Notes: generated by a model not told the origin, from the letters alone. A DNA stretch of 64,000 nt from Odobenus rosmarus divergens (GCF_000321225.1 NW_004450481.1:2764933-2828932), one strand, 5' to 3'. Shown: positions 1-14,406, counted from the first letter of the stretch. Program-made: numbers and translations.

Positions 1-132
1 AGGGGGAGTGGGAGAGGGAGAAGCAGGCTTCCCACTGAGCAGGGAGCCTGATGCGGGGCCCAGTCCCAGGACCCTGGGATCGTGACCCAAGCCGAAGGCA
101 GACATTTAACAACTGAGCCATCCAGGCGTGCC
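1..132 (-). repeat. Can-SINE (SINEC), cut by the window start
   Basis: Reverse-complement body and tRNA-like head ending CCATCCAGGCGTGCC; the A-tail side lies outside the window. Confidence 0.85.
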
Positions 133-330
133 AATAAAAAATACTTTTCTTAGATTGTCATTTAATTTTATTTGTATTTTGGTTAGAGAGATTGTTGCTT
201 TTCTGTGATCAGAACTTTTATCCAGTTTTCTCCTTTGTGGTTTGTGTTTTTTGCATATTGCTTAGAAAAGCCAATCCTAACCCTAAAGTCAATCATTTCT
301 TAATATTTTATTTTGTGGTTTCATTTTTTA

Positions 331-514
331 AAAAAACATTTTATTTATCTGACAGAGACACAGTGAGAGAGGGAACACAAGCAGGGGGAGTGGGAGAGAG
401 AGAAGCAGGCTGCCCGCCGAGCAGGGAGCCCAACGCGGGGCTCAATCCCAGGACCCTGGGATCATGACCTGAGCCGAAGGCAGACACCCAAGGACTGAGC
501 CACCCAGGCGCCCC
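331..514 (-). repeat. Young Can-SINE
   Basis: Complete element with a 17-bp target duplication TGTGGTTTCATTTTTTA at 314-330 and 515-531. Confidence 0.92.
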
Positions 515-531
515 TGTGGTTTCATTTTTTA

Positions 532-1734
532 TATTTAACCCTTTAACCAGTTTAGATTTATTTTGGTATATGGTGTGAGGTAGGAATCTCACTACGTGTT
601 TTTTCCAGGTAGTTAAGCAACAGTTCCAACATAATTTATAAATAATTAATTTTTTATGACTAGAAATGCCAATTTTATCACATTAAATTCTTTTATTTAT
701 TTCTCTCAGGGGATTAGGAATCTCTAAAATCAGAAGCCAGAGTTAAACTTCCTTTTAATATGTGAAGTAGTTGTTGAGGTTTTCCTAGCCACACTCCTTT
801 GATGTTTTTATCTGTTACTCCCGGGATGTTAATTAATCTCTTCATGACACCTCTCTCCTCTATTCCAGATATGTATGCCTACTTTCTGTTTGGATATTTG
901 AAAACTAAATGTATCTTCTTTCTCCCCAAACCAGTGTTCCCATTCTCTCTAAAGGTTGCTGTCATCACTCAACCCCAAACCAGCAAATTATCTTGATTTC
1001 TCCCTCTCCCTCACACCTCTCCCCCAATATTTATCCAATCCTGTGGATTCTGTCTCTTAGTTTGGTCCAGTCTCCTTATTGGACTGCAGAAACAGCCTCC
1101 CAGGGGGTCTTCCAGCCTTCACCTTGCCTCCCCACCTTCCACCGTTCATATAGTTTCCCTCTTTGCTACGGGCAGAAGGATTTTTTTTTTTTTTTTTTAA
1201 ACAGCAGATACACTCATGTCACTTCCCCCCCCCCAAACCTTTTCGTATTCTTTTTGTGGTTTTCTACTCACTTTAAGGTAAATTCCTTAAAATAGTTCTC
1301 AGGGTTGTATTTGATCTGGCTTTTGCTTGCCTCGCTTCATGTCCTATTTTTTGGTGCTTAATACTTTGTCTTACTGGATCTAATTTTTCCAAAATACTAA
1401 GCTTGTTTCCTTTTGTATGTTCTGTTTCATATCTGGTATATTCTTTTCTGTCTTCACCTGTTTCATTCCTATTTACCTCTTTTTCAGGGAGGCTTTCTTC
1501 CTCAGACTACATTAGGTTCCCTCTGCTCTACATTCCCGTATCCCATATTTCCTCTTTTGTAATTCCCATAATTGTAACTACACTTTAATGTCTTTGTTCA
1601 GCTGTAATGTAAGTTCTAGGCAGGTGGGGGCATGTCTGACTTTTTGTGCACTGTCTAACTTTGACTATACTGAAACCCCACTCTACTTCATGGTTTTCTG
1701 TAGGATTGTGTGGTGGATTCTTTGTATGCTTATA
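532..1734. other. Upstream flank of ZNF502: non-coding, with a possible L2 fossil
   Basis: No gene seen. The pyrimidine-rich part at 903-1345 resembles a degraded L2 LINE (plus). It contains a homopolymer T run at 1180-1198 and a C run near 1225. Confidence 0.35.
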
Positions 1735-1875
1735 GGTGGGGGAGTGGCACAGGAAGAGGGAGAGAGAAAATTCTTAAGCAGCCTCCATGTGGGCGGGGCT
1801 CGATGCGGGGCTCTATCTCATGACTTGAGTTGAAATCAAGTCAGATGCTTAATCCACTGAGTCACCCAGGAGCCT
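1735..1875 (-). repeat. Old diverged Can-SINE
   Basis: Reverse head ends GAGTCACCCAGGAGCC; the body is diverged and the tail is lost. Confidence 0.7.
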
Positions 1876-2165
1876 CCCAGATAGGATACTCCTAAACCTT
1901 TAAAACTCAACACAGAGCCGCAGAATTTGACGAGAAGCCCATAGTACCAGCCTTACTGCGTACTTCAGCAGACTCATGCCATTCTTATATGCCTTCTGAG
2001 CTCTTGCTATGGTAAAATCATCTTTCCGTCTTCCTTTTTCCTTGAAATAATGCTGCTGATTCTACTTCTCACTTCAGGGTTATGTGGAGAGACATTTTTG
2101 GATGAACAGTTGTGATTTAACATTCCAGACACCAGAAACTCTGTACTGTTTTTTGTTTTGTTGTG

Positions 2166-2280
2166 TTTTATTTATTTATTTTTTAAGTAGGTTCCACACC
2201 CAGCGTGGAGCCCAATGCAGGGCTTGAACTCATGAGATCAAGAGTCGGACATTTAACCAACTGAGCCACCCAGGCGCCCC
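2166..2280 (-). repeat. Short SINEC2-type element
   Basis: Short tRNA-like form lacking the CT-rich body: TTTTAAGTAGG near the tail and GCCACCCAGGCGCCCC at the end. Confidence 0.75.
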
Positions 2281-2315
2281 TTTTCTTTCTTTTTTAAACT
2301 GCAGCCTACACTCTT

Positions 2316-2515
2316 TTTTTTTTTTTTAAGGTTTTATTTATTTATTTGACAGAGAGAAACATAGCTAGAGAGGGAACACAAGCAGGGGGAGTGGGAGAGG
2401 GAGAAGCAGGCTCCCCACGGAGCAGGGAGCCTGATGTGGGGCTTGATCCCAGGACCCTGGGATCATGACCTGAGCTGAGGGCAGACGCTTAATGACTGAG
2501 CCACCCAGGTGCCCC
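2316..2515 (-). repeat. Young Can-SINE
   Basis: Complete, with the 16-bp duplication TGCAGCCTACACTCTT at 2300-2315 and 2516-2531. Confidence 0.93.
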
Positions 2516-2723
2516 TGCAGCCTACACTCTTAATGTTGAGCTCTGTCTGAAGAAAAACTGTTTAGTTGGTCTGACACCTAGGAGAAAGGACAATCAGTGT
2601 ATCTCTAAGTTGTACAAATAGAGTTCCCTAACTACTGTCCAGCTCCTTGGCATATAGTGGAGATGGGTGGATCAAACTTAATGCATTAGCCTTGCTATGA
2701 GGCCATTTCCCTATGCAACTTTT

Positions 2724-2924
2724 TAAAAAAAGATTTTGTTTATTTGAGAGAGAGGGAGTATGTGCATGCAAATAGGGGAGGAGCAGAGGAAGAGGGAGAG
2801 GGAGAAGCAGACTCCCCACTGAGCATGGAGCCTGATGCAGTGCTTGATCCCAGGACCCCAGGATCATGACCTGAGCCAAAACCAAGAGTTGGATGCTTAA
2901 CCAGCTGAGCCACCCAGGCGTCCC
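2724..2924 (-). repeat. Can-SINE
   Basis: 16-bp duplication TCCCTATGCAACTTTT at 2708-2723 and 2925-2940. Confidence 0.92.
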
Positions 2925-3346
2925 TCCCTATGCAACTTTTGATTATGTTAATTGACCTTTCATATAGATTGTTGTATAAAAACATGAATACTTCTATCTA
3001 CTTCATAGGTATCTTTATCATTATAAATAACATTCGGGTTTATCCATCCAGCGCTTGAGTGTTTGCTAGTATATCAGTCTGGCTATCACTTTTTACACAG
3101 CTGACAAATGGGATTTGTGAAGCTAGAAGGCTGGAAGCCAACCATGATTTTTGCTGATGAAGTCACATTGCTATCCGAACAGATTTTGTTTGAATTATTA
3201 GATAGTATCCCTAGGCAACAGTTCTTTCTCATTTTCCTATTTACTGGGACAGTGATATCCCCTTCCCCACCTTTTTTCCCCCTATGAGCAGGGTTCCCAG
3301 TTTTCCAACTCTGAAGTGTTTTCCAATCAAAACAAAAGATTTGTGG

Positions 3347-5486
<2,140 letters not shown>

Positions 5487-6045
5487 CCCTGGCATTCAGG
5501 TTATGGCAACTTCTCTAGAAAGAGTGACTAGGAATCTGGCGGGAGGCGGTGGGGCAGGTAGAGTTCCTGGAGGGAAGGATGAAGGAACCCCGAGTATTAT
5601 ACTCAGAAGAGTATTTCCACTTATGGAGGCGGGAGTTGGAGAATGCAGAGCCTACTCCAGCTGGGCGTCTGGGAAGACAGGGTAGAAAGGAAGTTCTTGC
5701 TCTTCGGATAAATCCTCGCTGCCTGCCACTCCTCCTTCCCCTTGTGACTCTTATGCCTTGAGGTGCCATTTGTTAAGTTAGCACTTACATTTCCCTTACT
5801 GCAGTCCTGCTCCAGCGTCCCACCTTGTGACCTGTGTTCTCTGGCCAGTAGGCTGAGGTGCTTTCCCAGACATTCAGTGTGAAAGTGGTAGCAGTGCTGA
5901 GGTGGTGCTAAGTAGCCTCCTGATACCTGAGGCTGCTTTGAACATGCCATCTGTTAGAAGTGGTCTCGTGAAGGGGAGATGGAAACAAGGGAAAACAAAG
6001 AATCCTTATTCATCATTCAGTAAATAAAGGGATAGGTGGCAAGAA
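5487..6045 (+). other. ZNF502: ZNF502 3' untranslated region (probable)
   Basis: This is non-repetitive sequence directly after the ZNF502 stop. The first AATAAA hexamer is at 6023-6028. Usage of that site is inferred, and later signals cannot be excluded. Confidence 0.4.
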
Positions 6046-7289
6046 CTGGGCTGATGTCTACAGATAGAAGAAGGCTTTCTCAGGGTAAGGGAGATCTTTC
6101 CTGATCCTTTCAAGCTGGAAGGCAATTTGGGGCCAAAAAGGAAGTAGGAGGTCAAGAGAAATTTATCTTGAATGATGCCAGTTTGTGGGAATGGAGTCAG
6201 ATCTGCTCAGAGGGCCAGGAAGAAGAAGGGCCAACCTTTGTCCCAGAGGAACACTGACTCACCCAGGAGGAAAATGGTTTGCGCTAGACTGCTGGTGCTG
6301 AGGCCCAGAGCAGGAAGCCTGTGTTTGACTGAGCAGGTCACCTACATATCCCAGCCTGGACTAAGGTGTACGCTTAGTCCAGTTTGCTTGGGCCACTGGT
6401 TTGTAGGGTCCAGGGGAGAGAGACCCACCAGGATTAACTATGTCCAAACAATGGTTAATTGACGTTTAGGGAGGAGAAACCATTAATGAAGAGAGCAGAC
6501 AGCCTTTTAGGTTGGCTGGAGTTGGGGCTCTGGACCAGTCCTCAAGAGAGTGTTGGTCATTGTATCAGGGAGGCTTAGGTTTCATGTAATTATGTCATTG
6601 GTGGCTTTAAGCAGGTGTGTTAGATTTCAGATACTTCTATTTTTATTGGGACTATCTTATTCTCAGATATTTACCCTTCCCTGCAGGTTAGGAGTAGCTA
6701 GGGACACAATTTCATGGAATAAATTTGGAAAGTGTTCTAGAGAGAACTACCTCTTTTTGAAGTCCCTGAGTATTGAGATAGTACAGTTTGCTACCATGAT
6801 GGTATTTTATTCTTTTAAGAGAAAGGGCATGGTTTTTCCTTTATTTCTTTACTCCCTTTCATGTTTTTTACTGCTACTCAGAGCTTGAACTCTGAAAGAT
6901 GAGGTGAGGATTGCCTTTGACTGCTATTTGTAATAGTTTCTATGCCCTGAAGCTTATATAATTTTTAAATTATGACTGTTAAAAAACAAAGTCTGTTGAT
7001 TCTGGAATGGTTGGTTACCTAGAACTCAGCATTAATTTTTTTTCCCAGAACAGCTATCTTGTAAGCATTGGTTTGAACTGTTAATTACCATTAATAGGAA
7101 TGTGGCAGAAACATCACTGTCTTCCTCTGCAGCTGTGAAGATTATATTCTCAAAACCTGCCACAGGGCAATTCATAATTGAGTAAGTTAATATCTTATGG
7201 ACAAAAATAACCCTTAAAACTTGATGTTCATGAAAAAATTATAGTACTCAAAGGAAATACTGATGTATTTGTACTTTCTAAGTGAAAAT
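6046..7289. other. Intergenic DNA with no recognised feature
   Basis: AT-rich single-copy-looking sequence between ZNF502 and the L2 fossils. The open frames present have no recognisable domain. Confidence 0.5.
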
Positions 7290-7350
7290 AACACTATAGA
7301 ATTCATTGCTGGCACACAGTAAATGTCCAATAAATATTTGTTGAATTAGT
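7290..7350 (+). repeat. L2 LINE 3' end fragment
   Basis: Matches the typical L2 tail wording: GGCACACAGTAAATG followed by AATAAATATTTGTTGAAT. Confidence 0.55.
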
Positions 7351-7619
7351 ATATTTTAATCAACCTGTGCCCACCAGAAACTTTCACAACTTCCTGATAT
7401 GTAGGTATTTAGAGTAATATTTATACACTACTGTCTTTAGATTTCTTGAGTTGAGATTAGAATTGGGAGGGTTTTCTAAAGGAGCAAATGGGAACTCTAA
7501 GGATGAAAGATATTTCCAAGTTCTTGTTAGATTTTCCAAAAATCCAAAAATGTTTTAATCCTTAGGCTAAGAGTCTGATACCTTTTTCACTTCCTGGGAA
7601 AACAGGACTAGGCAAGGAA

Positions 7620-8452
7620 TTTGTCATCCTGCTACTGTCCTCATCCCATAGTCTCATACTTGCAAATATTTGCTCCCAGTTGTTGGCCAGCCAAGTGCCC
7701 AGTCAGGCCAGCCCCAAATCTTGGAATTGCTTTCAGTCAGTCTTTTACTCAGTCTTCATATCCTAGCCACCACTGTATCCTGCTTACATCTCTGAAATAT
7801 GGAAGCCATCTCCACTGCTTTTGCTTTAGTCCACTCCCCAGTTTATTTCCTAGACCATTTTCCTATTTTCCCAATCAGTCTTCCAGTTGCTTGCCCCATG
7901 AGGCCGTCTTTCACATTTCTTCTGGATAGTCTTTGCAAGACACAACTGGCAGCTCTATTATCTCAGACTATCCGAACCCCTTAGAAGGCATCTAAAGCTC
8001 CTCCACAAAAATTAGATAGATAGATAGATAGAGCTCCTCCACTGGCCCATGCCTCCATCATCACTCTCCGCTGCCTTCCCTGCATTGCACACTGTTCCGT
8101 AGTGTAAATTCCTGTGGTTCCATATCATTGCTGGACTCTGGCACCTTTTGCATAGACTGTTCCTATTGCCTCAATTGCCTGCCTGCCTTCTGCTTGCCTG
8201 GAAAGCTCCCATGTGTCACTTAATGAATGTGCTCAGGCCACATCTTTGAAGCTGTCTCTGACCTCACATGTTTTTTATTTCTGTATTTTCTTATCTTCTT
8301 ATTTATGTTACATTGTAACAGCTAGTTTCCAAATCTTTCTCTTCCCACTGAACTATCAGCTCTGTCAAAGCAGGGACCATGTGATATTTATTCATCTTTA
8401 TATCCACAGTCCCTGGCACTTCGAATGTGCTCAGTAAATATTTACTGAGCTC
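7620..8452 (+). repeat. L2 LINE fragment
   Basis: Pyrimidine-rich L2-like sequence ending in CTCAGTAAATATTTACTGA. It includes a short GATA microsatellite near 8010-8032. Confidence 0.5.
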
Positions 8453-8639
8453 AACTAAAATACTGAGTCAGACATTTCTCCACGCCTACATGCAGGTTGT
8501 GACTTAGGTCCACAGTTGCCAGCAGAAAGGAGGTATGGAGAGGATATGAGTGTGTCCATGAAGTGTTCGCCAGGTGCCAGGTGCAAGCATTCTGAACGTT
8601 TCCTCAAGACACAGATTGTGTGGTTGTATTAAGCAGAGG

Positions 8640-9015
8640 GCCCCTTAAGGAAAAGTAATATTTTGTAGCAAAATAACCCCTTGTTTTGTTACAAATTAGC
8701 CATTTAAAATGTCCCATCACAGTTTAACAAAGTACTTTCAGATATGTTGATGGCAGGGTCGACAGGAAGAGGCAAATGCTTGCTGCTGTAGCAGCACAAC
8801 TATGTCAGCTGGAATATCCCTGAAGTAAGAAGCAGGAGCTGGATCCTGATGCTGGTCTGGCAGGAGAGAGATTGAGTTTAGCAATCCCAATGTGGAAGCA
8901 CTTCCTGAGCTCATGGCTTTCCTTGGCCCCAGATAATAAAGAACTGGAATGTGTTGCTTATTCTCAGCGTGCTGAAATTTAATTTGTGATTTCACAAGGA
9001 CATGGGATGAGGCCA
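8640..9015. other. Intergenic DNA with no recognised feature
   Basis: No repeat or conserved reading frame recognised. Confidence 0.4.
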
Positions 9016-9019
9016 CATC

Positions 9020-9112
9020 AGATCCTCAAAACAACAGTAGAGAAAGCAGGTGGTTGGACTTGCCCAAGGTCACACAACTAGTAAGTGTCATGTGAAATTT
9101 AAACTCCTGTGT
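9020..9112 (-). repeat. MIR SINE fragment
   Basis: Core words CTTGCCCAAGGTCACACA and CTAGTAAGTG of an inverted MIR. Confidence 0.6.
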
Positions 9113-9249
9113 CCTTTCCCGCTTTTCCTTCAGATTTCTCGTTATTGGTCGTATCTCTGTTCCATGATGCCTCTTTAAACTGTGTTTGTTATAGAGTTGA
9201 CCACATAGGACTCCAGTCTTGCCCTGCTTGTGAGGATGGGAGGAGCTCA

Positions 9250-9343
9250 TTTTAAGACTTTATTTTTAAGTAATCTCTACACTCGAACTCACAACCCCAA
9301 AATCCAGTCACATGCTCTACCAACTGAGCCAGTCAGGTGCCCC
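9250..9343 (-). repeat. SINEC2-type element
   Basis: TTTTTAAGTAATCTCTACAC to GAGCCAGTCAGGTGCCCC: the short tRNA-like Can-SINE form. Confidence 0.75.
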
Positions 9344-10377
9344 TGGGAGCTAAGTTTAGGCCAAAAAGCTTTTTTGCCCTCAGACCTTCCTGTGTGTGAG
9401 TTTGAGAAATAAATTGGTTTTTGCATTTTGATTTCACCTTCCTTCCTATATAATGCAGAAGTCTAGCTCTGACCCCAGGTGACTTCAGTTTCACTCCCCT
9501 TCAGCTACTGGCCACTGCAGGGCTAAGGTCACCTTAGTTTTGTGGAATGTTTTTGGTGTCCAGTGTCACCCTCATCCCCCATCCTTTTTCTACCTCATTG
9601 AAAGAAGCTCAGCCCAAATTGTGTTAAGCCCCAGATTCATGTTTCTAGTAAATTGCTCTTCCTAGGGTTCCCCACTCTAGAGTTAGTTCCTACACAGCAG
9701 AGCCTGCTGATTTAGATTTTTGGAGCTTAAAAGGGAAAAAACGATTAGGCCTAGGCTCTCTGGCCTGTGGGATGTTAGGGAGTGGGGGTGGGGTAGAACT
9801 TGCTATCTGATTCCAAACAAGTGCTGAGAATATGACACTTGGTAAAAAGCAAGGTGAGCTCAACATTATTGTTCCCTGGCGTGTCAGCTGACAGTTCTAC
9901 AAAGGGTCCTCTTTTAGCTGAACAGGATTAGTGATGGCCTTAGTCTGGGGCATCTCCACTCCTAATTTCAGCCTCCTCAAGGGACTTCATTTTGGTAAGT
10001 TGCCAGTCTGGAAGTTTGAGCAGATAACTTCTCTGCTGCATCTCATTCATTTTTTCAAGTATTTCCTGAGGGTCCCTTATGGATTGTACACTAGGGATAT
10101 GGTAAGCAGACAACTCTTATTTCCCAGAGCTTGCACATCAGCAAGAATGCCTGGAAGTGGATCAGGTACCCTGCTACCCACGCCTTCATCCCGGGAATAC
10201 ACTGTCAAAGAGGAGCCTGTATGTGCAAGTATTCTCTGAGTGAGTCTCAGCAAGATCTGAAGTTTTGCTGCAGTGGAGATGAGGGCCTTGAGGGCTGGCA
10301 AGGTCCCTTGAAGCCAATGCAGAACAAAGAGGACTGGAGCTGGAATTTGCGGAGCATGATAGGACAAACATTTACTG
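9344..10377. other. Intergenic DNA with no recognised feature
   Basis: No gene or repeat confidently recognised. Short open frames on both strands overlap each other and lack domains. Confidence 0.4.
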
Positions 10378-10562
10378 AACTTTTTTTAAGTGCTGGAGGT
10401 CTTAGTAATTACATATATTAATCTCATTTAATCTTCATGATAACCTTCTGAAATTCGGTGCCATTATTTCTGTTCTGTAAGTCAGCAAACAGGTACAGAG
10501 AAGTAAGTAACTTGCCCAAGTTTACACGCTGATAATCTGGGACTTAAGTTGAAAACAGAGCT
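10378..10562 (-). repeat. MIR SINE fragment
   Basis: Inverted MIR: ATTTAATCTTCATGATAACC, then CTTGCCCAAGTTTACACGC. Confidence 0.6.
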
Positions 10563-10809
10563 CTTTACGTTCTTAGGGCCAGTTGTTGAACAAAGAACCT
10601 AAAGCAGAGGGTGTTTGGGGTTCCTGTGAAGAGGCCAATTTTCTGGCAGGTGAGACTGTAAGGAAGGTTGAAGCCAGCTTTGTGAAACCCTTGGGAAGAC
10701 CTCCAAAAGGCAGTGACGTGGAAGAGTTTTTAGGAAGATAAATGTGGCCAGGTTGCAGAATGAATAGTAAGAGCGCCTTGTGGTCGGCCACCAGTCTCCC
10801 TCCAGTTCG

Positions 10810-11200
10810 GTTTCCTTACTCTGGGAAGGAGCGCGGTGAGATGGGTTCGCGGGCTGTTTCTGCAGGGGCGGCCCCGGTGTCGGGCTGGACCCCCGAGCTC
10901 TGGGCCGGGGAGGAAGCACAGAGATGAAGCCGCTCACTCCTTCCTAGAGAGGAGACCCCAGTGTTCTGACCGTGGCGCGGGCTGCTGACGTCACGCCGGC
11001 GCGGCGGGGACTGGCTGCGAGCTGCCCGGGGGCGCTCCGACGCCCGAGTGCCGCCAGGTGCAGCCGGAGGCCCTCGGGAAGCGCCGTGTGTGTCGAGCGG
11101 GCGTGCTGGACTGCGACGGTCTGTTCTCGGAGCCGGGGCCGGCCGGCCGCAGCGCCTCTTCCCGGAGCGCGGGAAACTTTGGAGCGAGGGGGTCGGAGCC
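10810..11200 (+). promoter_or_regulatory. ZNF501: CpG island, probable ZNF501 promoter
   Basis: GC- and CpG-rich sequence in an AT-rich setting, with a perfect CRE palindrome TGACGTCA at 10986-10993. It lies about 6 kb upstream of the ZNF501 coding exon, matching a gene with 5' untranslated exons. Several long open frames overlap it on both strands. They are typical CpG-island artefacts and are not called as genes. Confidence 0.6.
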
Positions 11201-11451
11201 AGCTGGCCCTGAAGAGGGAAGGGAGAAGCTTGTTCGAGAGCTCTGTTTTGGGAGTCGGGAGACCTGGGTTGCATTTGTACGTACTCAAGGGAGGAAGCGA
11301 ACTTGTGATTGCTTCAGTTCTCTGATTTCGAGAAGCACATGCTGTTCCTTGCTTTGCCGCTTGACAAAGTTGCGCGGGCGGAATGACTATATGTGAGAGT
11401 TATCAACTTCCTTTAAGCTTTTATTCTCCTCTAATAGTAACAGTACTTTAA

Positions 11452-11672
11452 CAGCTGATACTATTTATTGAAGGCATTTTTCTAAATACTTCCCATGTAT
11501 TACTCATGCATCATCACAACCCTATGAAGTAGTTATTATCTACGCCATATAACATTTGAAAAACGACCTCAGAAAGGTTAAATAGCTTACCCAAGATCAC
11601 TTGGCTAATAAATCTAGAACAGGGATTCAAACCCAGGGAGTCCTGGCCCCAGAGCCCATGCCATAAGACAAA
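11452..11672 (-). repeat. MIR SINE
   Basis: Nearly full inverted MIR: ATCACAACCCTATGAAGTAG, CTTACCCAAGATCACTTGGC, then ATTCAAACCCAGG. Confidence 0.7.
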
Positions 11673-12269
11673 ATGTAATCAGAGCATCAAAACAATGGGA
11701 AGTGCTACAGGAGAGCCATGTAAAATTCTTTGAGAATGTTGAGGAGAAAGGGCCTTGCAAGTCAAGAAAAATTATCCATGTGTAGTGGTTCACATTTGAG
11801 CTGAGTATTAACGTTGAGTAAGTTTGAAAATAAGTAGTTTGTTCAGTGTCAAATAGGGGGTGCCAGTGGATTGGGATGGATTATACTGGTTGCCAGCCTT
11901 TTAATAATGTTCTTTCCTTTCCGTTCAAGAGGGAGTTCTTAAAAGCTTTCCTCCTAAGAGGGGTCCTTAACATCTTCCAAAAGACTACCCCTGTCCTTTC
12001 TTGGAGATTCTGCTTCACATAGATGCGGTTTTATTTTCCTGAAATTCCTCTGCCTCTGTTGTAAGATAACTGGAAAGGAGTTTCCTTGATGTTGACTCAG
12101 CCTGTTCTCAGAAGAGCTGACCTCACTGTTTGACATAGTACCTGCGCAGTTAGTATTTTCAAATAAATGAATAACCATCCTCAATCAAAGATGGACTGGA
12201 CTTAAGGCTTTTGCTCTTTTCCCATGTGTTTTTAGAATCAAAGGATCACAGAATGTTGGTACTAGTTTT
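11673..12269. other. ZNF501 upstream or intronic DNA with no recognised feature
   Basis: No repeat or conserved frame recognised. Confidence 0.4.
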
Positions 12270-12405
12270 CCACTTTCATTTCACAGATAGAAAACAAATC
12301 ACAGATAAGACTGAGTGACTAGCTTTAGGTCATTGAACACGTTAGTGGCAAAGCCCAAACTCGAATCCAGACTTCTTGACTCAGGCCAGTGTTTGTTCTA
12401 ATGTC
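12270..12405 (-). repeat. MIR SINE fragment
   Basis: Degraded inverted MIR with TTTCACAGATAG and CCAAACTCGAATCCAG. Confidence 0.5.
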
Positions 12406-12485
12406 CTCTACTCTAGCCCCAGTTTTTGACTTTTGAAGTCAATGGCTTTTCCAGTCGGTTTGGGGAGGCCTTTGGCTCCAACTTT

Positions 12486-12677
12486 TTTTTTTTCTTTTAA
12501 AGATTTTATTTATTTTACAGAGACAGTGAGAGAGGGAACACAAGCAGGGGGAGTGGGAGAGGGAGAAGCAGGCCCCGCATGGAGCAGGGAGCCTGATGTG
12601 GGGCTCAATCTCGGGACCCTGGGATCATGACCTGAGCCGAAGGCAGATTCTCAAGGACTGAGCCACCCAGGCGCCCC
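12486..12677 (-). repeat. Young Can-SINE
   Basis: 9-bp duplication TCCAACTTT at 12477-12485 and 12678-12686. Confidence 0.9.
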
Positions 12678-12806
12678 TCCAACTTTATCACTTGTGGAGG
12701 AAATTTCACCTCAGGATAGTCCTTAGGAGCACGTGCCCCCTTTGTGCATTGTCAGATCTCTTGGAAGACAACCCACTTACTGATTTTTGTCATTGGTGAT
12801 ACTTTT

Positions 12807-13205
12807 TTTTCAGATTTATTTATTTGAGAGAGTGCATGTGGGAGGGGCAGAGGGAGAAGGATTGAGTTTTTTTTTAAAAGATTTTATTTATTTATTTATT
12901 TGACAGAGAGAGAGACAGCGAGAGAGGGAACACAAGCAGGGGGAGTGGAAGAAGGAGAGGCAGGCTTCCCGCTGAGCAGGGAGCCCGATGCGGGGCTTGA
13001 TCCCAGGACCCTGGGATCATGACCTGAGCCGAAGGCAGACGCTTAACGACTGAGCCACCCAGGCTCCCCGGAAGGATTGAGTCTTAAGCAGCCTCTGGGC
13101 TGAGCTTGGAGCCCAACGTGGGGCTTGATCTCACCACTCTGAGATCACAACCTGAGCCAAAACCAGGAGTCAACCACTTACCCAAATGCACCACCCAGGC
13201 GCCCC
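12807..13205 (-). repeat. Older Can-SINE split by a younger one
   Basis: The two halves (12807-12867 and 13071-13205) form one element once the inner SINE is removed. Flanks TGGTGATACT and TGGGTGATACT support one insertion. Confidence 0.82.
12868..13070 (-). repeat. Young Can-SINE nested in an older one
   Basis: 12-bp duplication GAAGGATTGAGT at 12856-12867 and 13071-13082 lies within the older SINE. Confidence 0.92.
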
Positions 13206-13364
13206 ATGGGTGATACTCTTTTAAGAAAATAATGATATTCTTCATTCAGACTTAAAATAGTTATTTGGTTAGGGATTGGCTATTTCTGAGTTCCTCTGAA
13301 TTCAGAATAGGAAGTAGGCTGACAATTTATGGGTGCTTTTTTTCCTCCTCCCTCCATGCCTCAG

Positions 13365-13439
13365 ATTCCTGCCCTTCCTCGAGAGAAGCCCCCAGGAGAC
13401 AAACCAGTGTCGCTTGTGTTCCTCACAGCTTATCTCTGG
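13365..13439 (+). other. Candidate untranslated ZNF501 exon
   Basis: This 75-nt segment lies between a very good acceptor (T/C-rich tract ending CCTCAG at 13364) and a strong donor (GGTAAGTG from 13440). It sits between the CpG island and the ZNF501 5' exon. Inference from splice signals only. Confidence 0.3.
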
Positions 13440-14062
13440 GTAAGTGTAAATCTAACTAGAGCGCCTAGGATGGGTTGTTACGGGGGTGCTCATTCTGAAG
13501 TGGTGGCAGACTTATAGTGGGACCCACCAGTGACCACTACACCTAAACCCTGCAGACTGAAAACACAGAACCACCCAAAAATAGCCCCACCTTACTAAAA
13601 TCAGAGTGAGTGTGGCCCATTGTGGAAGCAGGCAACAGAGTAATTGGCTATAGGACAGATCAGAGAATGTACTAATTTTATATCACATGTACTTAAACTG
13701 TAGGAAGAATAGCTACCCCCTGTGCAGTTACCTGGTAGCTGGTCACTGAACTGCTAACTCTAAATGCCTAATGATGTAGCCGTCAGGTGTGGAAAACTGG
13801 TAGGAAATTACTGGACAACCCATTGCAAAAGTGATTTCAGTGTTTCCTCAGAGAATATGAATGCACTCCTGGCTCTGTTTGGAACAAGAGCCTAAGTAAG
13901 AGCAACTTCACTGTTACTGGGCATCAGAAGGCAACATGGAGCTTGGGGATCTGTTAAATTCAGTAAGAATAGTACTGTATGAACTGGATTCTTAGGCTAT
14001 GGAAACTCTATGAATAGATTGTGACCATTTATGGCCTGAAGAATTCAGTCTAGTTTAATATG
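13440..14062. other. ZNF501 intronic DNA with no recognised feature
   Basis: No repeat or conserved frame recognised between the candidate exon and the 83-bp duplicated block. Confidence 0.4.
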
Positions 14063-14145
14063 GTCTCCAGCACCATCCAGGGAAGATGTTGCTGATGTGT
14101 GGCACCTGAATATCTGTTCTCAGATTCTCTGTGCCCTTATTCAGA
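14063..14145 (+). repeat. 83-bp direct repeat, copy 1
   Basis: Identical over all 83 bases to 15091-15173. The flanks differ on both sides. Confidence 0.95.
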
Positions 14146-14406
14146 TACATGTACTTGTGTGTCTGTGTATGTGTATATGCATTGAGAGATGCCTAGAAAA
14201 AAAGGTCATCAAAAAACCAACTGTATTTTCACTGGGTGGTAGGATTTCAAGTGGACTTTGTGGACTAACTGTTTTTTAGAATGAGTATGCATTCTTTGTA
14301 TGGTTAAAAAAAAACTTTTTGAGACAATAAAAATGAAGGAAATAAAAGCGTGGTTAGAGTTTTGGTTTTATGTTTAGCTATTTAAACCACCTGGCGTTAA
14401 TTTTTG

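Noticed and set aside
331..514. tRNA-like sequences at SINE heads, here and throughout
   Set aside because: They are tRNA-derived SINE heads followed by SINE bodies and A tails, not functional tRNA genes.
7621..7984. Pyrimidine-rich 60-100 residue frames as small genes
   Set aside because: They coincide with an L2 LINE fossil and lack codon or domain support.
8008..8034. Short GATA repeats and other direct repeats as a CRISPR-like array
   Set aside because: It is a simple microsatellite in mammalian DNA; there are no spacers.
10599..11396. Several 100-150 residue frames in the CpG island
   Set aside because: CpG-rich DNA has few stops. The frames overlap on both strands, are Arg/Pro/Ser-rich and have no domain or splice support.
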